A DNA stretch of 64,000 bases, taken from contig NC_087384.1 in NCBI RefSeq assembly GCF_963675165.1, positions 2,866,315 through 2,930,314 on the forward strand, in the 5' to 3' direction. The notes beneath the pieces are model-generated. The model worked only from the letters and a program-made list of their open reading frames with translations. It was not told where the DNA came from and searched no databases. Made by a program: the position numbers and the translations under genes. Numbering within the stretch: the first letter of the stretch is position 1; each line of letters begins with the position of its first letter. Of the stretch, positions 54,948-64,000 are shown piece by piece. This DNA is from Halichondria panicea. Its lineage: Eukaryota > Porifera > Demospongiae > Suberitida > Halichondriidae.

Positions 54948-57900
54948 TTTAATTTTGCCACAATTATTGCTGAATCAGCATTATTTTTTTGCAAAATTTT
55001 CGTCATGCCTAGCTGGGTGGGGCTCGATCTGCAGCTAACGCTGCTTTGCCTGCAAGTAGTGCTCACTAGTTAGAGTTGTGCCAAGAAGCATTGTTTAGTG
55101 TTGGTAGTTTCAGTGCTTGGTAAGCGTGCAAAGACGGAGATAAATGTCTCACTGACGATTATCGATACATTCGGCAGCTCATTTCTCATGACCACCATTC
55201 CCTCCGCAAGCAAGTTATTCTTTCTAAATTTTGGGGAGCTGTTACTTTCTTACCCATCTGTAGATCCATGTAGTTAGTTTTGTGCAAAATTGTCTTGTGC
55301 TTCGTGCAATAGCCGCCGATTATAGGTGTCTGGCGAAGATAGGTTACTTACTCTATCTACAATGTATCAGAAAACAAATGGGCGGGGTCTTATATTAAAG
55401 AATGCATTGCATGTGCACCGTTTTTGTGCGTGCACGGTGAAATAATTATACGGAAACTTACAGAGAAAGTAGCTATTCTAGCTAAGTTAACATACTGCAG
55501 ATGATTGTAGCTCTCTATACTAGTAGTAAATGATGCTAACAATGCTCAGTGACACTAGAAAGTGCGTAGCATAGTCGTACTAGAAGCAATAAGCCAGAAA
55601 CCACAAACTTTGAGTTGTTGCCTCAAATCCTTGGTTTCTTTGACTCCTGTCTTGATGTAGCAGGTATAGCAATCATAGTGTTAAACTACTACGACTCTTA
55701 AACTAACAGGAGATGTTATACAAGAGAGATAAACGAGCTAATCGAAGAAAGTAGATAAAAAGTGCCGACTCAGCAGCTTGGATGGTTTGCACATAAGCTC
55801 ACGTGAATTTTAATTAATCGTGACCAACCTTCTCTAGTGGGCGGTTGGCTAAATATAGTATCCTGCTGACTCATCAGTTTTTTGACGACTACACAGTATA
55901 CATTGCGAGTTGCATGCCCTCTTCTCTTCATACGCCCTTGGTTGCACCTAAAACTTTCCTGAGACGATGAATGATACCTTAAGGAAGGAGATGATCTTCT
56001 GCTGGTTTGGAGAGGCACCAATGTGAGGACACTGAAAGGAACTCGATTGCAGTTTGGAGAGAGACATTTTCTTCTGGCTTGCATCTAGATCTGACACTAG
56101 ATAGTCTGATACTGCAGTACTACTAGTCTATTACACATGTACAGTATCTAGCTATTACCAGCACCGTTGAGTAACGATTATTACCAAACTGATTAATTTT
56201 TCATTTTTAATGTTAACGACCGTTACCAAATAAATAAGTGAACGCGAGAAAAGTGGTCAGGTTTGGTCTGACCAACCAAAGATATAGGAAGGGAAGGATT
56301 GGCAACGGTAGAAAATTTGAAGCTATCCGTGACAACGCTACGTCATTGGAATGCATCACTTTGCCTCTACTTTTGTTGCCTCCAAACTATGGCAATAAAA
56401 ATAACAGAGAGAACAAGTCATTATTAACTCTGAAAGAAGTCATTGATGACAGATGCAAGTTGACATCCCAAGAATCTGCCTCATGTTAAATACTGAGAGG
56501 GATTCTCAAAGTCAACAAGAAAAAGAGAAGCTCAGAAACAACACTTTAATACTTAGACAATACTGCTTGTGTTCATGTTCATTCTCACATTTGATACAAG
56601 CTCTGGGCTTGTATGCACAAGAACTAGATAACATAGATAGACTGATAGTACTGTAGCCATTATCAATATTCTCCAATATTCTCTGTAACATGTTCTGTAC
56701 GACATTTTATTAATACCAAATTTTAATAAATTTTCACAAGTCATATAAAGTTAAACTGCCATAATAAGCTGCATAATGAACTGCTACTGCTGCTACTGCA
56801 TGAGGTAGAGCTGGTGCTATACAACTGTACAGGTCTTTTGCATGTAACAAAGTCTTTCATTTCGTTTTTTAATATGTAGCCCAAAATAGTCAATCAACTC
56901 TTCCTTCTTCAGCTTCATAAATTTCTTCCAGCATACTGATAGTACGATGAAGATCTAATAGTATGACTGTGTATGTGGGGAGGGGGGGGGGGGCATATGA
57001 ATGAGTTAGTAAAACACTGTGGCACTGACCTGGAGCTTTCTATCCCAGTTCTGTTTCTTACTATATAAGCCGATAATCAGGCCTTACACCTCCAGTCATA
57101 TTTTCTGCAACTGACAAAAATTTAAAGCACAAAACCTGTGCCAGTTGATGGACCTGACATTGATAAACACTCTCATGAAGTCAGTATAATTTTAAAAGCA
57201 TGTGTGTTTCTTAAAAAGGGAGCATAAAACGTCAGATGAAATAAGCCATATGCAACACTACAACACATTCTAAATGGTATGAATAGGCGATTTTTGCCTT
57301 TCAGTAGATCAACCTACATACATACAACCAGGAAAACTTGAAGAATAGTAATATGAATGAGTACTGTTTCTTAAAAAGGGATCAAACCTTGTAAAATTGT
57401 AGTTTTTCTGTAGTAAAAAGTCTTTGTTTCTTTAGTTTTACAAACTGGCAAGATAATCTAACTCTAAATAAAGCACAACATCAGTGTAACACCATGAGAG
57501 GTCATGAGGCACTAAAGGAAGACCACAACAGACTTTTTCTGCTTTTCGCGGGCATTCTGGCAGGAAAACAGGCGAGTCACGGATGGTTTCATTACAAAAC
57601 TGCAGAAACACATGTAAAATGATCACGTGAACCACTTCCGTTGCCAATCCTTTCCTCCTATATCTATGGACCAACCTGACCGGTTCCGAGTATAGCTTAA
57701 TTAGTCATTTGAGGCAAGAAAAGAAGACAAGAAAGCGAGCGCGGATGTTTTCCGAGGCCCACTTCCGTTTCCAAGTTAGACAATTTATTCAAGCTTACTT
57801 TGTGTAATTTTTAGACCTTAGCCGTGAGATTTTCTTCAAATCTCTCCCTAACCGAAACGGCACTAAAAACTAGCAATTTTGAGCACTGCAGAGGATGTGT

Positions 57901-58220
57901 AGATATTTAAGTAACATCGAATCTTTCATAAGATAGCCAAACTATCTATAGATGTTGTGACAAAGTTCCAGGAAACCGTTGGCCTTTTCTCTCCCTAACC
58001 GAATACCCACTATAACAATTGGGTACTGTTTTATTAATCACCACAAACCCACCACCTTATGTTGTCATGGAAACAATTTTGGATATGTTGTAGCTTATTC
58101 CTTCGCCTACACAATGGTATCAGCAGATTTTCTTAGAAATGTTCCAATCATAAGATATTTACATTTAAGTACAACTACTCACACATTTTTGGTATTCTAC
58201 TCTTTAGACTGGATGCACTG
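54948..58220. other. No recognisable gene
   Basis: About 3.3 kb. Short frames (for example 56,238-56,489 and 57,979-58,275) match nothing and have no exon partners. A G-run lies at 56,978-56,993. A segment near 57,620-57,670 (CACGTGA ... TTCCGTTGCCAATCC ... TATCTATGG) resembles one at 54,005-54,050, so at least part is repeat-derived. Confidence 0.5.
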
Positions 58221-58221
58221 T

Positions 58222-58287
58222 AGTCTCATGAATCAGCCGCCGTTCTTTTGGTGGTTCCAAAAGAACGGCGGCTGATTCATGAGACTA
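58222..58287. repeat. Perfect hairpin, 30-base arms, 5-base loop
   Basis: AGTCTCATGAATCAGCCGCC + GTTCTTTTGG, loop TGGTT, then the exact complement. It is bounded by TAGTCTCAT / ATGAGACTA. Confidence 0.95.
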
Positions 58288-58371
58288 TGATCAGAGGAGG
58301 TTGGACGCGCGTCATCCACCGTCAGGTTTTACCACGTGCGCTCATAAAAATCTAATTAAAATGGCCAGCAC

Positions 58372-58430
58372 TAGTCTCATGAATCAGCCGCATCTTTGAC
58401 ACCAAAGGTGTGGCTGATTCATGAGACTAC
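58372..58430. repeat. Second hairpin with the same outer arms
   Basis: The outer arm AGTCTCATGAATCAGCC and its complement are the same as in the hairpin at 58,222. The inner part differs (GCATCTTTGACACCAAAGGTG), pairing CTTTG/CAAAG. Confidence 0.92.
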
Positions 58431-58464
58431 ATTAGGCACCTCGATGCGAGGGGTCCGCAACGGC

Positions 58465-58600
58465 CAGGAATCTCGTACAAAATTTTTGGAATCTCAACTG
58501 AAATCTTGAAATCTCACTTGGAATCTTGAAATCTTGTGGAATCTCTGGAATCCCTGAAATCTCTTGGAATCTCTTGAAATCTCTGGAATCTTGTGGAATG
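58465..58600. repeat. Degenerate GGAATCTC/GAAATCTT tandem repeat
   Basis: About a dozen imperfect 8- to 12-base units in a row. Confidence 0.85.
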
Positions 58601-58835
58601 TTAATGAGATACCCGTAAATGTATATAACTAATCCGTATACTTCGCCGTAGATTATTATTGAGGTTGCAGTAGCCTCGAGACCAGGCTGATTATCGAGGC
58701 TACGGTTGCAGTTGCGGTTGCAGGCTCAGCTGCTATTTACATCTCTCTCTCTATGAGAATCCAGCTCTGTGTGCAGATTATACTAAAGAGATTAAGGTGA
58801 GTTTAACCAGCATATTAATTATTATTATTAAGTCA

Positions 58836-59260
58836 TGAAAATTTGTATACAGGCTGAACAGCAAAGTGATGACAAAAATCAGCTCCAAACTGCCCACTCT
58901 TAATGCCGAGAGTGAGCTTATGGTTGAGTGAGTCTGATGCAGTACCAGCGTAATAATTTATAGTTGAAAGTTGCATAATTATATATAGATCTATGCATCA
59001 CAGGACGGACGAAGCGAGGGACAAGGCTCCAAGTCCAAACTGTCCACTCTTAATGAGAGTGAGCTTATGGTGGTATGCAGTACCAGCGTAATAATTGTTG
59101 TCATGAAAGTTTGTATATGCATCACAGGATGAACGAAGCGAGGGACAAGGCTCCCCTTCTCATCTTAATGGTAGTGAGCTTATTGTGCCGGTGAGTCTGA
59201 CCTGCAGTATACCAGTGTACCAGTGTACATGAAAAATTGTAATTATGCATCACAGGATGG
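58836..59260 (+). repeat. About 125-base tandem repeat carrying an exon-like unit
   Basis: GGACGAAGCGAGGGACAAGG-type cores, each preceded by TGCATCACAG, occur at about 59,005, 59,128 and 59,251; a fainter unit starts near 58,850. ACTCTTAAT, GTGAGCTTAT and GTACCAGCGTAATAAT follow in each. The last unit runs into the Ulp1-like frame. Confidence 0.8.
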
Positions 59261-59552
59261 ACAAAGCAAGGGACAAAGCTCTCCCAAACCAAATGACTGT
59301 GCACTGTTTGCAGCTGCATATTGTACCAGCATTGCACATGGACTAGATCCATGTTCCCTCGTTTACGACCAGCAGCAAGTGAGGGACCACTTGTACAAGT
59401 GTTTCACTACAAAAACAATGGATCTCTTTACTGTCTTCCGAACAAAAAGACCAGGACCTGCACGCACTTTGAAAATCCCTGTCTATTGCTACTGTCGATG
59501 TGCAGATGATGGCCAAGGAATGGTAGGCTGTGACGGATGTGAAGATTGGTAG
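59256..59552 (+). pseudogene. Ulp1-like (C48) cysteine protease C-terminus plus zinc finger, fragment
   Basis: The open stretch has the catalytic-cysteine block PNDCALFAAAYCTSIAHGL, then DPCSLVYDQQQVRDHL, as in the Ulp1-like proteases spread through invertebrate transposable elements. A PHD-like finger starts after it (YCYCRCADDGQGMVGCDGC) but is cut by a stop at EDW, before the expected W-x-H. The His and Asp of the protease are missing upstream. Which element it came from is unclear. Confidence 0.7.
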
Positions 59553-59799
59553 ATGCATCAACGCCGCCAAAGTAAAAAAGGGATTATGATATTGCACCAA
59601 GTGTCGATAAAGTACTTTATAGTCAACAAGTATAGTCTTTATAATTATTTTATGTTCATCAATTCATATACTTTATAATAATAAGTGCTCATACTAGATG
59701 TCTATAGTCTAGCCTGTCTATGGCTATGGATCTAGAATAAATAGTACATGATCTAGCTTTGTGGATCAGGGCAAGTTGACCACTCGCCTTGCCTTGCCG

Positions 59800-61440
59800 T
59801 CGCCTAGGAAGCACAATACCACATCCACCATATCGAATAGAGTGGCCACCTTAGCTTTCCTAGCAACAGAAAATCAAGCAACGTCTGGCACTCAGGGTCT
59901 TCAGCTTGCTCGCCACTCAAATTACAACCGATGGAAGCTTGATTAGGGTCGGGATCGATCTGTAAGAGGTCCTCACACTCCAGGCTGTCAATAGTCGCTA
60001 TCTGGACCAACTCGATGTCGGCTGGGTAACTGGGGCCCGGGACAAAGCATCAGCATTGGCATTATCTCGCCCAGCTCGGTACACTATCTCCAGGTTCTTG
60101 ATACCACTGCAGTAGACTTGGCTCCACCACCTTGCATGCTTCCCGTTAGCCTGAGGATTACTCAGAACGGCTGTGTAGACTACAACGTCATGTCCATAGA
60201 GGTATGCATGATAGTGCTTGACTGCCCATACCACCGCGAGTGTCTCTAACTATGTCACTGAGTATCTCTGTTCTTGAGGAGAGAGGGCTCTGCTTGCATA
60301 GGCCACAGGGTCATCCTCCTGCCCCCTCTGAGACAGTACAGCTCTAAGTCCTTTAATACTGGCGTCAAAGCCAACACCGGCGACATGAGCATTCTCGACT
60401 TGAGGGCATCGAAGGACACTTGACAATCCGCGGTCCAATCATACCGGCAGTTGGCCTTAGTCAATGCATGTAGAGGTTGTGTGATATCAGCAAACCCTTT
60501 CACGAACCGTCGGTAGTACGAGGCAAGTCCGAGAAACTGCCTCACCTCCTTCACACTGGTGGGCCTTGGGAACTGCTGTATGGCTCTAACCTTTTCCGGG
60601 TTTGGACGAATACCCATTGGTGTGAGACCAAATATTCAACTGTTTGGCGGATGAATTTGCATTTCGACGGTTTGAGTCTCAAGCCAGCTGAAGCCACTCG
60701 ATCAATAACCTCTTCCAGATGCTGTAGGTGATGCTCTGAGAGAAGATTAGTATGTCGTCAATGTATACGGAAACACCCTCCTCAGGGTTCAGACCAGCCA
60801 GCACCTGTCGCTGGAACACTGCAGGAGGCATAACATTAAATTGATAGAGGCCTTGGTGGGTGATGAAAGCAGTCTTCTCCTTGGAGTCAGTTGAACTTGC
60901 CAGAAGCCCGAAGCGAGGTCGAGAGTACTAAAATATTTAGCATTGTTCAGCTGGTCATCTATACGAGCTTTTGTCAGCGAGTTAAGTTGCCTGTAATCAA
61001 TGCAGAAGCGTAAGGTCCCATCTTTCTTCCGGACTAGAACCATGGGGCTTGCCTAGCAGATGGCGAAATCACCCCGTTCTCTTGCATCTCTCTCAACTGA
61101 CGAGCTACCTCACCCCTCACAGCAAATGGAGTGCGTCTCACTGGTTGTCTCTTGGGTGTGGTCTCGTTCGTCCATCTGGATCATACTAGTTTCACCTCTC
61201 TCGTCCTTGTCTAGGGCGAAGACCGAATGGTTGGCCATAAGAAGTGAATACAACTTGTCTCTGTCTTGCCATCTCAGACCTTGTCCTTCATCGACAAGAA
61301 TACTGGCCAGGTACTTTCTCCGCTCATCCTCACTAGTGATCATCCGGACCACTACATCATTGCCAGCCCCAGTTCGAACCATGACGATAAGTTCTCTGCT
61401 GACCGTAGGCGTCCGATGAAACCAAGGACCTTGACCTGCC
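59800..61440 (-). mobile_element. Ty3/gypsy LTR retrotransposon fossil, pol region
   Basis: From high to low coordinate on the minus strand: a protease/RT linker, RT (KKDGTLRFCIDYRQLN), the RT thumb ([20 protein letters not shown]), RNase H and its end (NADALSRAP). It is broken, with several interruptions, and no LTR pair, integrase or gag could be identified around it. Likely fairly old. Confidence 0.9.
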
Positions 61441-61479
61441 ATAATTGTGTTCGTTAGAGACTGCAAGGCACCGAGCAAG

Positions 61480-61700
61480 GAGAGTTCTGGCAGAGGCTAC
61501 AGCAATGGCAATAGACTGAAAGCCAAGCCAATTGGGGGCAGTAATGACCCTATGGCATACCTGTATACGTCCAGTGAATCGGAATCGGATAGTGACTCAG
61601 ACGTTAAATTAGTACGTGTTCCTTATGAGGGGAGCCACCCTCGTCGTGCTTTAGTTGTAGTACTGTGTAGGAGCTACGTGTGTGTAGGAGGTAGGCACAG
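61480..61700 (+). mobile_element. Possible second gypsy fragment (gag/protease edge)
   Basis: SSESESDSDSDVKLVRV followed by EGSHPRRALVVV resembles the stretch before the protease in some invertebrate gypsy elements. It is on the strand opposite to the neighbouring pol fossil, so it would be a separate or inverted piece. Broken. Confidence 0.35.
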
Positions 61701-62537
61701 ATAGATGCTACGTGTGAGAAGGTAGGCTGTGTAGGAGGTAGGCTTCAATTTTTATATTTCTTCTAGAGTTGTGCATGATACGCATTTCAGGATTTCAGCT
61801 TCTCCTCAAGTGGTGTCAAGCTTCTGGCATGCTATGGAAAGTCGTGACGTCACTACTGGATGCTTGTGGAGGTTGGACATTGGACATCAACGTAGAACTC
61901 ATAGTGGATGCTTTGAGCATTCGCCCAGGGCTTCTCCTGTTTTCAATAATCTATTTAGACGATTATATTCTGAATCTATTCAAAAAGCGAGCGGTGGCAG
62001 AGATATGAGTGATTGTAGATATTGCTAACCTGGCAACCCATGTAGATCTAGTTGGAGATGGTGGCTACAAGCGGTGGCTACACTGTTAAAAACGGTGTGT
62101 TGAATAGCACACTACTTTTCACAGGTAATTTTTAGTGTGTGTTAATGTGCACACCTGTGCATATCTGTGTTCACTGATGTAATAGAACACTCAACTGCAC
62201 AGTGTGTAACTGAACACTCCTGACATTCATCTATGGACAAAATTAGTTTAAGTACAAGGTGCTAATGTTAAAGAATTTTACTCAATGACATCGCTCTAAA
62301 ATCTCATTGGTTAGTTTGTAGTTTTCTCACTTCACTGCCACATGTTTCTCTTTGAAACTCAAGAGAACCAGCTTGGAGAAGTTGGAGCTAGCTGAAGCAA
62401 CAACTTGATCTAGTCTAGATATATAATGATATAATAGTATCTACCAGTTCTCCAAGGTCTTTTGGTCAAAGAGAGATCAATCCAGCACCCAAGGACGCGA
62501 GGACACGAGTGTATTACATCAACCTTTAACTTTAGAA
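61701..62537. other. Spacer before the RAG1-like gene
   Basis: One frame (61,771-62,028, 85 codons, ending SDCRYC) is open but unrecognised. Short GTAGGAGGTAGGC repeats lie at about 61,685-61,743. The promoter of the next gene may be near 62,500. Confidence 0.35.
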
Positions 62538-63985
62538 ATGAGTCAAGAGCACCTAGTTGCACTCTCCCAGCATTGTCGAGTTTGTGGATCTCGCTTTAAA
62601 ACCAGGAAAGGCCCTCAAAGTCGGACATTTTCTTGCTCGGACAGACACGATGATTCAGAGGCAACCCATCCAAAATCATACTGTCACTCCTGTAACAATA
62701 TTATTTATCACACACACAAGAAGGCTCAGTGTGGGAAAGAATACAACCCCCATAAGGTGATTGCACAATGGCTAGCCCACAGCGACAACAATTGCTCGGT
62801 GTGCGAAAGTAGCAGCACTCCCAATGTTGGTGGGAGGCCAAAGAAGCAGCTCCTTCAATGTGGCGATTGGGCACATCAAGCTAATAGCTCCCCCCACCTT
62901 CTGTCAACAAGAAACAGTCATATCTCCTCCCATTTGTATGGAAATTGTTGACAAATCTGTTGAGCTGAAGGTGTGCCGTACTCTTGTGTGTGCTGATTGT
63001 TTGTGTCAGTGTCTTCGAATTTCCAAAACAACGTCATGTCCTTGCTGCCATTTAGAGCACCTCGACGATCTCGATACTATCCAGCCTCCTTCTGAGATTA
63101 CTCTGAAAGCGCTCGGAAACATTGAGGTCAAATGCAGCAATTGCAAGAAACTGGGTAAATTGGAAGATCACAAGGCTCACATTGACAGCTTGTGTGGGAC
63201 CCAGACCTTCAAACCAGCACCCCTCGTCCCTATTGAGCACACATGAAGGACCCTTGTCACCATTCGAGGAGAAACTGCAATCCCAGCTCATCCAGCGCAG
63301 TATGCGGAACTCTCACATTCTGGAGGTCAAGACAAAGGGGCGGGTAAGAACAAAAATTGGCGTGCCATACATTTAGTATATATTCATGTGTATAATACTT
63401 TGTACAGCCACGCACACTGATGCAAATCAGTTCACCTAGAGTGTCCAGTGGGACTGCTAGCCAAACCACCCTGAGACGCCGGAGTTCTGAGCTGTTGGCC
63501 GTTCGGACAAAAGTGAGTGAAGATGGTAGGAAAGGAAGATCAGGAGAAGTTGATTGATTGAGGAGCTGAAAAGAACATCAGGATGCTTTCGGGTGGAATT
63601 CTCAGTGACTCAAAGCCTGGGGATACAGTCAGTCCTGATGATTCCAAGCAACAAGCTGAGGATCATGAAAAGGTAAAATAATTAACAATTAATTTCCCTT
63701 ACCTCTTTTTAATTGAAAATGTTCTTTGAAGGATGTTGGGGCCAAACATCAAGATTGCCTCTGAAAAGAAGATGAGAGCAGAGGCTGCTTCGCTCGCAGG
63801 GGTTGACAACCTACGCTCTCAACTAGTGCCTTTCACATTCCCGCTGAAGGATGGCAGGCACACTGTGGAGATAAAGAATGTACGGAGATAAAGAATGTAC
63901 CGATGTGCTTTACTCCAAGTCTGTGGAAGAAGATAGACGACATGCTCAACTTTAATGATGATTCTGCGAGAAGGTTCAAATAAAG
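62538..63985 (+). CDS. RAG1 N-terminus-like zinc-finger gene (N-RAG type), frame-broken, 3' partial
   Basis: Vertebrate RAG1 has, before its recombinase core, a zinc-binding dimerisation region with a RING. The same order is seen: HCRVCG (residue 12), HPKSYCHSC (44), C65, W78, CSVC (86-89); then, in the next frame, the RING-like CMEI ... CRTLVCADCLCQCLRIS ... CPCC and a following VKCSNC / H-x3-H finger (LEDHKAHIDSLC). Later exons (63,410-63,554; 63,730-) read TLRRRSSELLAVRTKVSEDG and IASEKKMRAEAASLAG, blocks that I recall from cnidarian and lancelet relatives of this family. Two frame changes (about 62,830-62,930 and 63,200-63,250) and a short tandem duplication near 63,871-63,903 suggest decay or sequence error. 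No Transib-type core is in view. Role unknown. Confidence 0.72.
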
Positions 63986-64000
63986 GATTCAATTTCCATT

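Noticed and set aside
54727-55066. Open frames crossing 54,727-55,066
   Set aside because: They run through 200 N and have no sequence content there.
57979-58275. 98-codon open frame on the plus strand
   Set aside because: It has no family match, runs into the perfect hairpin, and shows no splice partner.

Overview
The window looks like nuclear DNA of a marine invertebrate, most probably a demosponge (Amphimedon-like). That is inference. It rests on animal gene families (PHF12, filamin repeats, BLOC1S1, SMYD4, an FBXO30-type F-box protein, PPTC7) with many short GT-AG introns and very little space between genes. There are also many MITEs, a DIRS-type retroelement fossil, and genes rare in bilaterians (a cycloeucalenol cycloisomerase and a RAG1 N-terminus-like zinc-finger gene).

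Positions 1-27,972 are a compact host-gene block. In order: PHF12 3' part (+), a proline-rich protein with five filamin repeats (+), cycloeucalenol cycloisomerase (-), PRPF19 (-), BLOC1S1 (+), an AGC-family kinase (-), SMYD4 (+), an FBXO30-like gene (-) and PPTC7 (+). For most of them every exon could be placed and the phases close exactly; PRPF19 gives 504 residues from 19 exons. Three neighbouring pairs share short head-to-head intergenic regions, and SMYD4 and FBXO30-like meet tail to tail 17 bases apart. Six introns of PRPF19 carry box C/D snoRNA-like sequences, including three and two that share one antisense guide to large-subunit rRNA.

Positions 28,000-51,500 are a rearranged accessory region. 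A block made of the PPTC7 3' exons plus the 3' exons of a Sel1-repeat gene occurs three times (28 kb, 44 kb, 48-51 kb). Only the last Sel1 copy is complete, and it carries a full U6 snRNA gene in an intron. Between the copies lies a lineage-specific family with a short domain ending in CxCGYHKP, present in tandem, one member linked to a HECT-like remnant. Four truncated U6 3' ends, all stopping at nearly the same U6 position, sit at the heads of these units. LINE pieces and several MITE families fill the rest.

Positions 51,900-62,000 are mostly mobile-element debris: a broken DIRS-type retroelement with inverted repeats beside a 200-base assembly gap, perfect hairpins, a Ulp1-like protease plus zinc-finger fragment, and a broken Ty3/gypsy fossil. 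From 62,538 to the right edge runs a gene or element whose zinc-binding pattern matches the N-terminal part of vertebrate RAG1, without the catalytic core in view.
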